Source: Pseudomonas putida (GTDB taxonomy: Bacteria > Pseudomonadota > Gammaproteobacteria > Pseudomonadales > Pseudomonadaceae). From it: 64,000 nucleotides of DNA. Location: the NCBI RefSeq assembly GCF_026625125.1, contig NZ_CP113097.1, positions 1,178,001 through 1,242,000 on the forward strand, written 5' to 3'. How positions within the stretch are numbered: position 1 is the first letter of the stretch; the number at the start of each line of letters is the position of its first letter. Shown here piece by piece: positions 18,119 to 26,133 of the stretch. The position numbers were made by a program, and so were the translations under genes. The notes under the pieces were generated by a model, which was not told the DNA's origin, made no database searches, and worked only from the letters and a program-made list of their open reading frames with translations.

Positions 18119-18858
18119 GGCAGGGCTATCAGCGAGGCGAAATTAAGGCATTGGAACCACGGCACCACCTTGCTGAAGCCTGCCGCGTGCAGGCGCTCGG
18201 TGTGGGTGTGCAGGGTGTCGGGCTTCATCACGTTCTCGATGGCGCTGCGCTTCTGGGCGATTTCCAGTTCGCTGTAGCCATTGGCACGTTTGAAGTCCAG
18301 GTGCAGTTCATTGAGCAGATCCTGCTCTTGGTCATCGGCGAAACGCAGCTTTTCCGAGAGGATCAGTGCGCCACCGGGCAGCAATGCCTGACGTATGCGG
18401 CCAAGCAACGCCAGGCGCTGTTCCGGGGCGATGAACTGCAGGGTGAAGTTCATCGCTACGACCGAGGCGGGCTCGAAGGGCAGGGCCAGTATGTCGGCCT
18501 CCAGTACCTGAACCGGCAGCAGTTCCTGGAACATCGAGTCTTGCGCGGTGAGGTACTGGCGGCAGCGCTCGACCATGGCGGCGGAGTTGTCCACGGCGAT
18601 GACCCGGCAGCCCTCGCTGCGCACATGGCGGCGCAGCGCCTGGGTAACGGCGCCCAGCGATGCGCCGAGGTCATACAGGGCGGTATCAGGCTGGGCGAAG
18701 CGCGCGGCCAGCACACCAAGGTTCTCGACGATGGTCGGGTAACCGGGCACCGAGCGCTTGATCATGTCCGGGAACACACGCACCACGTCTTCGTTGAACA
18801 CGAAGTCGGGAACTTGCTCCAGAGGCTGGGAGAAAAGGCGGTCGGGTTGTTTGCTCAC
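18115..18858 (-). CDS. cmoA: Carboxy-SAM synthase CmoA
   Basis: A 247-residue SAM-binding enzyme that converts S-adenosylmethionine and prephenate to carboxy-SAM, the donor used by CmoB. The motif [15 protein letters not shown] (about 60-74) and the family opening [19 protein letters not shown] are present. It is translationally coupled to cmoB. Confidence 0.95.
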   Translation of the reverse strand: MSKQPDRLFSQPLEQVPDFVFNEDVVRVFPDMIKRSVPGYPTIVENLGVLAARFAQPDTALYDLGASLGAVTQALRRHVRSEGCRVIAVDNSAAMVERCRQYLTAQDSMFQELLPVQVLEADILALPFEPASVVAMNFTLQFIAPEQRLALLGRIRQALLPGGALILSEKLRFADDQEQDLLNELHLDFKRANGYSELEIAQKRSAIENVMKPDTLHTHTERLHAAGFSKVVPWFQCLNFASLIALP

Positions 18859-18947
18859 GGTGAATCCAGGCGGCTGACGATTGGCAGGGCCGGCATTCTA
18901 GCCAAACCGTGCCAAGGATGCATGGTCGGCTGACCAGCGCTGTGCGT

Positions 18948-19340
18948 TCAGTCGACCCGCACCGCGCAATCGAAGGTCTGCACCGGCCGAACTTCCGGGG
19001 CCCAGGGCTGCTGATAGACCAGCACCAGATGGCCTTCGCCGGCGGCGCGGGCTTCGAAGCGCCAGGTGGATAAGCCCGCGCTGCCGACGATGCCGGCGTC
19101 CTCGGGCGCGCTGTAAACCTCGGGGCCGAGGCTGCGCAAGATGTTCGAAGCCGGGTTCTGCACCAGCCAGCGGTAGCCGGTGGAGGGATTACTGGGCAGG
19201 GTCAGGGTGAGTGGCTGGCCGATCTTGAGGCGCTGGGGGCATTCACTTTCAGCGTCAAGTTCGACCGTGTGCCTGGGCTGCTGGGCGCAGGCGGTGAGCA
19301 GGGCAAGGCTCAGGGGAACGAGCAGACGAGGGGCAGTCAT
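18948..19340 (-). CDS. icp: Chagasin-like cysteine protease inhibitor (I42 family) lipoprotein
   Basis: A 130-residue protein with a lipoprotein signal ending LLTACAQQ (cysteine at 18), so it is probably anchored in the outer membrane facing the periplasm. The chagasin fold is indicated by the loop SNPSTGYRWLV, a TWRFEA strand and a third loop around QQPWAPEVRP. I42 inhibitors block papain-like cysteine proteases. P. aeruginosa has a homologue (PA0778, icp) beside the same Lon-type protease gene. The target in this organism is unknown. Confidence 0.85.
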   Translation of the reverse strand: MTAPRLLVPLSLALLTACAQQPRHTVELDAESECPQRLKIGQPLTLTLPSNPSTGYRWLVQNPASNILRSLGPEVYSAPEDAGIVGSAGLSTWRFEARAAGEGHLVLVYQQPWAPEVRPVQTFDCAVRVD

Positions 19341-19507
19341 GGTGGCTCCAGAGGCTGGCGAAGGCCTGAGGATAACCGAACAGAGAGGGGTTTTGTGTTG
19401 TCAGTGCCGGCCTCACCGCCTGCACGCCGGCCCCCACCGGTACTCCACTGAACCACAAACAATTGGAATACCGGGGGTGGCCTTGCAGGCGATGGGGCCG
19501 TCGCGGG

Positions 19508-21934
19508 TCAGAACAGCACTTTGGCCACGTCGGCAAAGCGCTTGGCGAAGTGCACGGTCAGCCCTTCACGCAGGTAGTCAGGCAATTCTTCGAAATCCCC
19601 GCGGTTGGGCTCGGGCAGGATCAGTTCGAAGATCTTCTGCCGCCGCGCCGCGATGACCTTTTCGCGTACGCCACCAATCGGCAGGACCTGGCCGGTGAGG
19701 GTCAGCTCGCCGGTCATGGCCACACCTTTTTTCGGTGCCTGGTCACGGGCCAGCGAGAGCAGTGCGCTGGCCATGGTGATACCGGCGCTCGGGCCATCCT
19801 TGGGCGTGGCACCTTCCGGCACGTGCAGGTGAACGAAGGCTTCGTTGAAGAACGCCGGATCGCCGCCGAATTGCTTGAGGTTGGAGCTGACGTAGCTGTA
19901 GGCGATCTCGGCAGACTCCTTCATCACATCACCCAGCTTGCCGGTGAGCTTGAAGCCGCGATTGAGCGTGTGGATGCGGGTCGCCTCGATCGGCAGTGTC
20001 GCGCCACCCATGCTGGTCCAGGCAAGGCCGGTAATCACGCCTTTGCCTGCCAGCACCTGCTCACTGCGGAACACCGGTATGCCGAGTGCGGCCTCCAGGT
20101 CCTTGGTGCCGATCTTGAGCTTGGCATCCGGGGCATCCAAGAGCTTGATCACCGCCTTGCGCACCAGTTTGCCCAGCTGTTTTTCCAGCTGGCGAACGCC
20201 GGCTTCGCGGGCATAGCCCTCGATCACGGCGCGCAGGGCGCTATCGCTGATGGTCAGGCTGGTCTTGGCCACGCCGGCCTTTTCCAGCTGTTTGGGCCAA
20301 AGGTGGCGCTTGGCGATGGCCAGCTTCTCTTCGGTGATGTAGCCGGACAGGCGGATCACTTCCATACGGTCGAGCAGTGGGCCGGGGATCGAGTCCAGCG
20401 TGTTGGCGGTACACACGAACAACACCTTGGACAGGTCCAGGCGCAGGTCCAGGTAATGGTCGAGGAAGTCGACATTCTGTTCTGGGTCCAGGGTTTCGAG
20501 CAGCGCCGAGGCCGGGTCGCCCTGATAGCTCTGGCCCATCTTGTCGATTTCGTCGAGCATGATTACCGGGTTCATCACCTCGACATCTTTCAGCGCCTGC
20601 ACCAGCTTGCCTGGCTGGGCGCCGATGTAGGTGCGCCGGTGCCCCTTGATCTCGGCCTCGTCGCGCATGCCGCCGACACTGAACCGGTAGAACGGGCGGC
20701 CGAGCGATTCGGCGATGGATTTGCCGACGCTGGTCTTGCCCACGCCAGGCGGGCCCACCAGCAGGACGATCGAACCACTGATCTCGCCCTTCCAGGCGCC
20801 CACGGCGAGGAACTCCAGAATGCGTTCCTTGATGTCATCGAGGCCCGCGTGATGCTGGTCGAGCACCTTGCGCGCATGCTTGAGGTCGAGCTTGTCCTTG
20901 CCGTACACGCCCCAGGGCAGGGCACTGGCCCAATCAAGGTAGTTGCGGGTGACGGCGTACTCGGGGGAGCCGGTTTCAAGGATGGCCAGCTTGGCCATTT
21001 CTTCATCGATGCGCTTTTTGGCCTGCTCTGGCAGGGTCTTGCCTTGCAGGCGCTGTTGGAACTGTTCGAGGTCGGCACTGCGGTCGTCCTTGGTCAGGCC
21101 AAGCTCTTGCTGGATGACCTTGAGCTGTTCCTTGAGGAAGAATTCGCGCTGGTGCTCGCCGATCTGCCGGTTGACCTCGGCCGAAATCTCATTCTGCAGG
21201 CGTGCGACCTCGACCTCTTTGCGCAGCATCGGCAAGACCTTTTCCATGCGTTTGAGCATGGGCACGCAATCGAGCACTTCCTGCAACTGGTTGCCGGTGG
21301 CGGAAGTGAGTGCGGCGGCAAAGTCGGTAAGAGGCGATGGGTCGTTGGGGCTGAAGCGGTTGAGGTAGTTCTTCAGCTCTTCGCTGTACAGCGGGTTGAG
21401 CGGCAGCAGTTCCTTGATCGCGTTGATCAGGGCCATACCGTAGGCCTTGACCTCGTCGGTCGGCTCGCTTGGCTGGCGTGGGTATTCGACTTCGACCAGA
21501 TAAGGCGGGCGATGGTGCTTGAGCCAGGTGCGGATGCGCACGCGAGTCAGGCCCTGGGCGACGAACTGCAGTTTGCCGTTTTCGCGGCTGGCATGGTGCA
21601 CCTTGACCAGGGTGCCGTACTCGGGCAAGGCCGCGGTGTCGAAATGGCGGTGATCTTCGGGCGGGGTGTCCATGAAGAACAGGGCGAGGCAGTGATCCGG
21701 TGTCTTGGCCACCAGATCGAGGGTTTCGGCCCAGGGTTCTTCGTTGACGATGACCGGCAGTACTTGTGCGGGGAAGAACGGGCGGTTGTGAATCGGAATC
21801 ACGTAGACCTTGTCTGGCAATTGCTGGCCGGGCAGGGCAAGTGCGTGGCCAGGCGCGCTTTGGGCCTGACCCTCAAGGTGTTCAATTTCGCTGTTTTCGT
21901 CGGGTTGTTCCGGAAAATCCTGCTGGTCGCTCAT
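19508..21934 (-). CDS. lon: Second Lon-type ATP-dependent protease (AsrA-like)
   Basis: An 808-residue LonA-class protease. The N-terminal substrate domain is at about 40-240, then a coiled region, an AAA+ domain with Walker A GPPGVGKTS and Walker B MLDEIDK, and the protease domain with Ser716 in PKDGPSAG and Lys759 in GGVREKV. The 43-residue dyad spacing equals that of E. coli Lon. It is not next to clpX or hupB, so it is not the primary Lon. Position beside icp matches AsrA of P. aeruginosa, an aminoglycoside-induced stress protease. Heat-shock control is likely, but no clear promoter is visible. Confidence 0.92.
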   Translation of the reverse strand: MSDQQDFPEQPDENSEIEHLEGQAQSAPGHALALPGQQLPDKVYVIPIHNRPFFPAQVLPVIVNEEPWAETLDLVAKTPDHCLALFFMDTPPEDHRHFDTAALPEYGTLVKVHHASRENGKLQFVAQGLTRVRIRTWLKHHRPPYLVEVEYPRQPSEPTDEVKAYGMALINAIKELLPLNPLYSEELKNYLNRFSPNDPSPLTDFAAALTSATGNQLQEVLDCVPMLKRMEKVLPMLRKEVEVARLQNEISAEVNRQIGEHQREFFLKEQLKVIQQELGLTKDDRSADLEQFQQRLQGKTLPEQAKKRIDEEMAKLAILETGSPEYAVTRNYLDWASALPWGVYGKDKLDLKHARKVLDQHHAGLDDIKERILEFLAVGAWKGEISGSIVLLVGPPGVGKTSVGKSIAESLGRPFYRFSVGGMRDEAEIKGHRRTYIGAQPGKLVQALKDVEVMNPVIMLDEIDKMGQSYQGDPASALLETLDPEQNVDFLDHYLDLRLDLSKVLFVCTANTLDSIPGPLLDRMEVIRLSGYITEEKLAIAKRHLWPKQLEKAGVAKTSLTISDSALRAVIEGYAREAGVRQLEKQLGKLVRKAVIKLLDAPDAKLKIGTKDLEAALGIPVFRSEQVLAGKGVITGLAWTSMGGATLPIEATRIHTLNRGFKLTGKLGDVMKESAEIAYSYVSSNLKQFGGDPAFFNEAFVHLHVPEGATPKDGPSAGITMASALLSLARDQAPKKGVAMTGELTLTGQVLPIGGVREKVIAARRQKIFELILPEPNRGDFEELPDYLREGLTVHFAKRFADVAKVLF

Positions 21935-21987
21935 GGGGCACCTGCGTGAATGGCTATGGTGCTTAGATGGGGCGCTGGCTCATGGGT

Positions 21988-22035
21988 TTCAAGCTTCAAG
22001 CTTCAAGCTTCAAGCTTCAAGCTTCAAGCTGCAAG
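21988..22035. repeat. TTCAAGC heptamer array
   Basis: Six perfect tandem copies of TTCAAGC (21988-22029) followed by a degenerate copy TGCAAG. The array lies between the lon start and the gcd terminator. It is nearly complementary to the second array at 22067-22129. Confidence 0.95.
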
Positions 22036-22040
22036 AAAAA

Positions 22041-22063
22041 AGCGGGACCGCGCAGGCCCCGCT
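22041..22063 (-). terminator. Terminator of gcd between two heptamer arrays
   Basis: Reading the minus strand, AGCGGG-GCC-TGCGC-GGT-CCCGCT is followed by TTTTTT. This is a good intrinsic terminator for the gcd transcript. It is placed exactly at the apex between the GCTTGTA and TTCAAGC arrays. Confidence 0.85.
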
Positions 22064-22066
22064 CTT

Positions 22067-22129
22067 GCTTGTAGCTTGTAGCTTGTAGCTTGTAGCTTGT
22101 AGCTTGTAGCTTGCAGCTTGTAGCTTGCC
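22067..22129. repeat. GCTTGTA heptamer array
   Basis: Nine tandem units of GCTTGTA from 22067 to 22129; units seven and nine are variants (GCTTGCA, GCTTGCC). The array ends three bases before the gcd stop codon. Opposite strands of this and the preceding array can pair with one mismatch per unit. Confidence 0.95.
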
Positions 22130-22131
22130 GC

Positions 22132-24543
22132 TTACTCGGCGAGTTTGTAAGCGATGATGTAATCGCCCATTTTGGTGCCCAGGGAACCGTGGCCGCCGGC
22201 GACGATCAGCACATACTGCTTGCCGTCCTTGCCGGTGTACGTCATCGGCGTGGCCTGGCCACCCGCTGGCAGACGGGCTTTCCACAGCTCCTTGCCATTG
22301 TTCACGTCATACGCACGCAGGTACTGGTCCAGCGTGCCGCTGAGGAAGCCCACACCACCGGCAGTGACGATCGAGCCACCCATGCTCGGTACACCCACCG
22401 GCAGGCCGATCGGAATCGGCGTGCTGTCACGGGTGGTGCCGTTCTTGCGCTTCCACACCACCTTGTTGGTGAACAGATCGATGGCTGCCACGTAACCCCA
22501 GGCCGGCGCCTGGCACGGAACGCCCAGCGGCGACATGAACGGGTGCATGATCACGGCGTAAGGCGCGCCAGTGTTGGGCTGCACGCCGCTGGTTTCACTT
22601 TCGCGCTTGCTGCCGGCGGCAACCTGTTCGCGCGGCACCATCTTCGACACGAAGGCCATGTAGTTCGGCGAGGTGAACAGCAGTTGGCGCACCGGGTCGA
22701 CCGAGACGCTGCCCCAGTTGAACACGCCGACGTTGCCTGGGTATACCAACGAGCCTTGCTCGGACGGTGGCGTGTACTGGCCCTCGTAGCGCAGTTCACG
22801 GAACTGGATACGGCATAGCATCTGATCGAACGGCGTGGCGCCCCACATGGCCTGTTCAGTCAGGTCCGGGCCCAGCAGGTTGAGGTCGGAGCGGGCCTGG
22901 GTCGGTGCAGTGTGGTCACCCTTGACCGCACCTTGCGGTACCGGGATCTCACGGATCGGCACGATGGGGGTTCCATCACGACGGTCGAGCACGTACAGGC
23001 TGCCCTGCTTGGTCGGTACGATGATCGCGGGCTTGACGCCTTCCTTGGTCTTCAGGTGAACCAAGGTTGGCTGGCTGCCGACGTCCATGTCCCACAGGTC
23101 GTGGTGAGTGAACTGGTAGTTCCAGCGCGCCTTGCCGGTGGCAAGGTCCAGGGCCACCACGCCAGCGCTGTACTTCTCTGCACCCGGGGTGCGGTTGGCG
23201 CCATACTGGTCGGGTGTCTGGTTGCCCAGCGGCAGGTAGACCATGCCCAGGTCTTCATCGACGCTGGCCAGCGACCACATGTTGGCCGAGTTGCGGCTGT
23301 AGGTCTTGCCCGGGGCCAGTGGCTGGGTGTCTTCGGGGTTGTTGCTGTCCCAGTTCCAGACCAGGCGACCATCGTGCACGTCGTAGGCGCGGATCACGCC
23401 GGAGGGCTCGTTGGTCGACTCGTTGTCGGTGACATGGCCGCCGATGATCACCAGGCTGCGGGTGATCGCCACCGGCGAGGTGGAGTAATAACCGCCGGCA
23501 GTGAACGGCCCGATACCGGTAGTCAGGTCGATCGCGCCCTGGTTGGCGAAGCCTTCGCAGACTTTGCCATTGTCGGCATTGATGGCGATCAGGCGGGCGT
23601 CGGCCGTCGGCAGGTAGAGGCGGCGCGGGCAGGCTTGAGCGACAGCCTGGCCTGCGTCGGAGACTTTCGGCGCCGGGCTGCCATCGCGGCTGACGTAGTT
23701 GTTCTCGTCATAATACGAAACGCCGCGGCAAGTCATGTGGGCGAAGCCCTTGAAGGTGCCCACCGGGCTCTTGATCTGCGGGTCGTAGCGCCAGATCTCG
23801 GCGCCGGTGTCCGGGTCCAGGGCTAGTACCTTGCTGTGGGCGGTGCAGGCGTACAGCATGCCGTTGGCCTTCAGCGGCGTGTTTTCGTTGGTCAACTCGA
23901 CCGGGTCGTTGTCCGTTGGCAGGTCACCGGTGCGGATGCGCCAGGCTTCTTCCAGGCGGTAGGCATTTTGCGGGGTGATCTGGCGCAGCGGCGAATAACG
24001 GTCACCATGCTCGGTGCGGCCATAGGCTTGCCAGTCGCCGTCGGGCATCGCGGGGGCGGCACTGCCCATTTCGCTGTTGTCGCGGCCCAGTTCGCCAAAC
24101 ACTTCACCCGGGTGGGTGAACTGGCTGCCCAGCGCGCAAGCGCCCGAGGCGAGCACGGCAACGCTGAGCAGGGCGGTATTGGCCTTGTTGCCCGGCCCGG
24201 TCAGCGGGCGGCGTGCCCAAGGCAGCAGCAGCACAACGCCGATGGCGAACCAGATGGCCAGGCGTGGCACCAGTTGCCACCAGTCCAGGCCCACCTCCAG
24301 CAGTGCCCAGGCCGTGCTGCCCAGCAGCACCAGGCCGTACAGGCCCAGGGCAAGCCGGCGCTGAGCCAGCAGTAGTGCGCCCGCCACGGCGAAGCCGATA
24401 CCGGCGATCAGGTAATACAGCGACCCGCCGAGCTGGCTGAGCTTGATACCGCCCGCCAGCAACGCCAGGCCCATCAATAGCAGCAGTACGCCTATCAGGC
24501 GCGGTAGCCAGCGGCTTCCATTCTTGGCACCGTCAGTGCTCAT
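22132..24543 (-). CDS. gcd: PQQ-dependent membrane glucose dehydrogenase
   Basis: An 803-residue quinoprotein. About five membrane segments occupy residues 15-140. The periplasmic eight-bladed propeller begins near WQAYGRTEHGDRYSPLRQITPQNA, and the C-terminal signature GGSIVTAGGVGFLSG is present. It oxidises glucose to gluconolactone in the periplasm and passes electrons to ubiquinone, the entry to the direct oxidative glucose route in P. putida. Length matches E. coli Gcd (796). The oprB-type porin gene lies 28 bases upstream on the same strand, so uptake across the outer membrane and periplasmic oxidation are probably coexpressed. Confidence 0.96.
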   Translation of the reverse strand: MSTDGAKNGSRWLPRLIGVLLLLMGLALLAGGIKLSQLGGSLYYLIAGIGFAVAGALLLAQRRLALGLYGLVLLGSTAWALLEVGLDWWQLVPRLAIWFAIGVVLLLPWARRPLTGPGNKANTALLSVAVLASGACALGSQFTHPGEVFGELGRDNSEMGSAAPAMPDGDWQAYGRTEHGDRYSPLRQITPQNAYRLEEAWRIRTGDLPTDNDPVELTNENTPLKANGMLYACTAHSKVLALDPDTGAEIWRYDPQIKSPVGTFKGFAHMTCRGVSYYDENNYVSRDGSPAPKVSDAGQAVAQACPRRLYLPTADARLIAINADNGKVCEGFANQGAIDLTTGIGPFTAGGYYSTSPVAITRSLVIIGGHVTDNESTNEPSGVIRAYDVHDGRLVWNWDSNNPEDTQPLAPGKTYSRNSANMWSLASVDEDLGMVYLPLGNQTPDQYGANRTPGAEKYSAGVVALDLATGKARWNYQFTHHDLWDMDVGSQPTLVHLKTKEGVKPAIIVPTKQGSLYVLDRRDGTPIVPIREIPVPQGAVKGDHTAPTQARSDLNLLGPDLTEQAMWGATPFDQMLCRIQFRELRYEGQYTPPSEQGSLVYPGNVGVFNWGSVSVDPVRQLLFTSPNYMAFVSKMVPREQVAAGSKRESETSGVQPNTGAPYAVIMHPFMSPLGVPCQAPAWGYVAAIDLFTNKVVWKRKNGTTRDSTPIPIGLPVGVPSMGGSIVTAGGVGFLSGTLDQYLRAYDVNNGKELWKARLPAGGQATPMTYTGKDGKQYVLIVAGGHGSLGTKMGDYIIAYKLAE

Positions 24544-24571
24544 CGTATGTTCTCCGTTAGGTGAAGGGTTG

Positions 24572-25918
24572 TCAGAAAGTGCTTTGGATCTTCAGGCCGC
24601 CGATCAGGGCATCGTCCACCTGCGACACCCCGCCCGGATGGCGGATGTACTGCAGGTTCGGGCGCACCGTGAGCCAGTCGGCCAAGTGAATGCCGTAATA
24701 GAGTTCAGCGCTGTACTCGGTGTCCTGCACGGGCAGGTAACCGGGATTGTCGTAGTCGTAAAGGCCGGCTGCCTGGTTGGCCAGGCGGGCGTTCTTGCGG
24801 TAGGCGGGGTTGACGTGCACGCGGGCGAGGGCGAAACCGATGTCGTCCTTGGCGCGGGCATCGAAGGGGCCCTTGTATACCAGTCCTGTCTGCACATAGT
24901 TGTCGATGGCATTGGTCTTCTTGTCGTGCACTGTGGCATTGGCGAACAGGCTCAGGCCGCGCGACTGGTCAGTGGCCAGCGAGGTAACCTGCTGCTGGGC
25001 ACCGATCCACAGGCCGTGCTTGCTCGAACTGCTGCGGTAGGTGGCGCCACTGATGGCGGCCGGCCGGCCGTCGCTGTCCTTCAGAACATCCTGTGCCTTG
25101 GCATTACTGTAGTAGTACCCGGCGCGATATTCCCCTTTCAGGCCATTGACCCGCGGGCTCCACACCAGTTCGATCGGCATTACGGCACCCTGGGTACCGC
25201 TGCCGCTGAGTTTGAAACCGTTGCCGGATTCCAGGTTGGAGGGGTTTTGTTCGAACACGCCGACCTGAGCGTAGAGCGCGTCGTTGATGTTGTAGCGCAC
25301 GCGCAGCGCCCACTGGCTGACGGGCCAGTTGTACCAGATGCCGCCAACCCAGTTGCCCACCTGCGAGCCGCAGAAGGCCAGGTTCTGGAAGTCGCACGGG
25401 AAGCTGTTGAAGTCCTCGCCTTCACCGAAGCGGCCGAATTTCACGTCCAGGGCGCCATCGAAGTATTTCTGCCTGATCCACATCTGGGTCAGCCGCCAGG
25501 TTTCACCGCGGCCCCAGACTTCCTGGGCTGAAGTGAAGCCGCCGACCCGCGGGTCGTTGATGCGGTCGTTGCTGATGTTGTCCCCGTGGCGTTCGGTGAT
25601 GGTCAGCTGCAGTTCGGTGTCTTGCCAGCCGAGGATCTTTTCCAGGTCCAGGTGGCTGCCAAAGGTGAACTGGTCGCTGTAACGCGCGGTGCGATCATGG
25701 TCGTAGCCGCCGTGCAGGTTGCTGCCCATCTCGCCGGTGTAGCCGAGGTTGAAGTCGTAGCCTTTTTCCAGCAGTTCGCTGCGGGTGCCGCCCCAGTCAC
25801 CCAGCATCCATGGCGAGTCGCTGGCGAACATTTCACTGGCGCTGGTGGTGGACGTAAAACAGGCGGTCAAGGCAAGCAGAGCGGTGCCGGTGTAGCGAAT
25901 ATTGGGCAGTGAGAACAT
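24572..25918 (-). CDS. oprB: Carbohydrate-selective porin OprB
   Basis: A 448-residue outer-membrane porin. A signal peptide of about 27 residues precedes the family opening WMLGDWGGTRSELLEKGYDFNLGYTGE. The protein ends in a typical C-terminal phenylalanine (KIQSTF), and cysteines near FPCDFQNLAFCGS may form a loop disulfide. It admits glucose and other sugars. No Shine-Dalgarno sequence is visible; instead a perfect 14-base palindrome lies immediately before the ATG. Confidence 0.93.
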   Translation of the reverse strand: MFSLPNIRYTGTALLALTACFTSTTSASEMFASDSPWMLGDWGGTRSELLEKGYDFNLGYTGEMGSNLHGGYDHDRTARYSDQFTFGSHLDLEKILGWQDTELQLTITERHGDNISNDRINDPRVGGFTSAQEVWGRGETWRLTQMWIRQKYFDGALDVKFGRFGEGEDFNSFPCDFQNLAFCGSQVGNWVGGIWYNWPVSQWALRVRYNINDALYAQVGVFEQNPSNLESGNGFKLSGSGTQGAVMPIELVWSPRVNGLKGEYRAGYYYSNAKAQDVLKDSDGRPAAISGATYRSSSSKHGLWIGAQQQVTSLATDQSRGLSLFANATVHDKKTNAIDNYVQTGLVYKGPFDARAKDDIGFALARVHVNPAYRKNARLANQAAGLYDYDNPGYLPVQDTEYSAELYYGIHLADWLTVRPNLQYIRHPGGVSQVDDALIGGLKIQSTF

Positions 25919-25919
25919 G

Positions 25920-25933
25920 AGATAGCGCTATCT
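25920..25933. promoter_or_regulatory. Palindrome overlapping the expected oprB ribosome site
   Basis: AGATAGCGCTATCT is a perfect 14-base palindrome starting one base upstream of the oprB start codon. It occupies the place where a Shine-Dalgarno sequence should be. It could be an operator or a small RNA hairpin affecting translation. Confidence 0.55.
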
Positions 25934-26105
25934 TTTGATTGTCGAAAAAACGGCAAGCGCACCGATGAGCGAACTCTTCGATGGAAATGGCGACAGGTGA
26001 GGTAAGTGAAGCGATTCAGCTTGCGGCGGGGAGGATATAGGGGAACTTGTAAGAAAAAAAGACAAATTGTCGCAGTGGATTATTGCCGCAGCGGTAACAG
26101 TGAGG

Positions 26106-26126
26106 GAAAGGGGCGCAGCGCGCCCC
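26106..26126 (-). terminator. Terminator after the TonB receptor gene
   Basis: On the minus strand GGGGCGC-GCT-GCGCCCC is followed by TTTCCC. A compact GC-rich stem eight bases beyond the stop codon. Confidence 0.75.
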
Positions 26127-26133
26127 TAGGTGG

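Noticed and set aside
19463..21949. An 828-codon frame antisense to the Lon-type gene
   Set aside because: Longer than the real gene but only a GC-driven shadow; composition is Gln/His/Val-rich with no motifs.
21988..22129. Tandem repeats as a possible CRISPR array
   Set aside because: Units are seven bases with no spacers and there are no cas genes.
22010..22285. A 91-codon minus-strand frame through the heptamer arrays
   Set aside because: Its C-terminal part is translated tandem repeat (SYKLQATSYKLQ type) and its start lies inside gcd in another frame.
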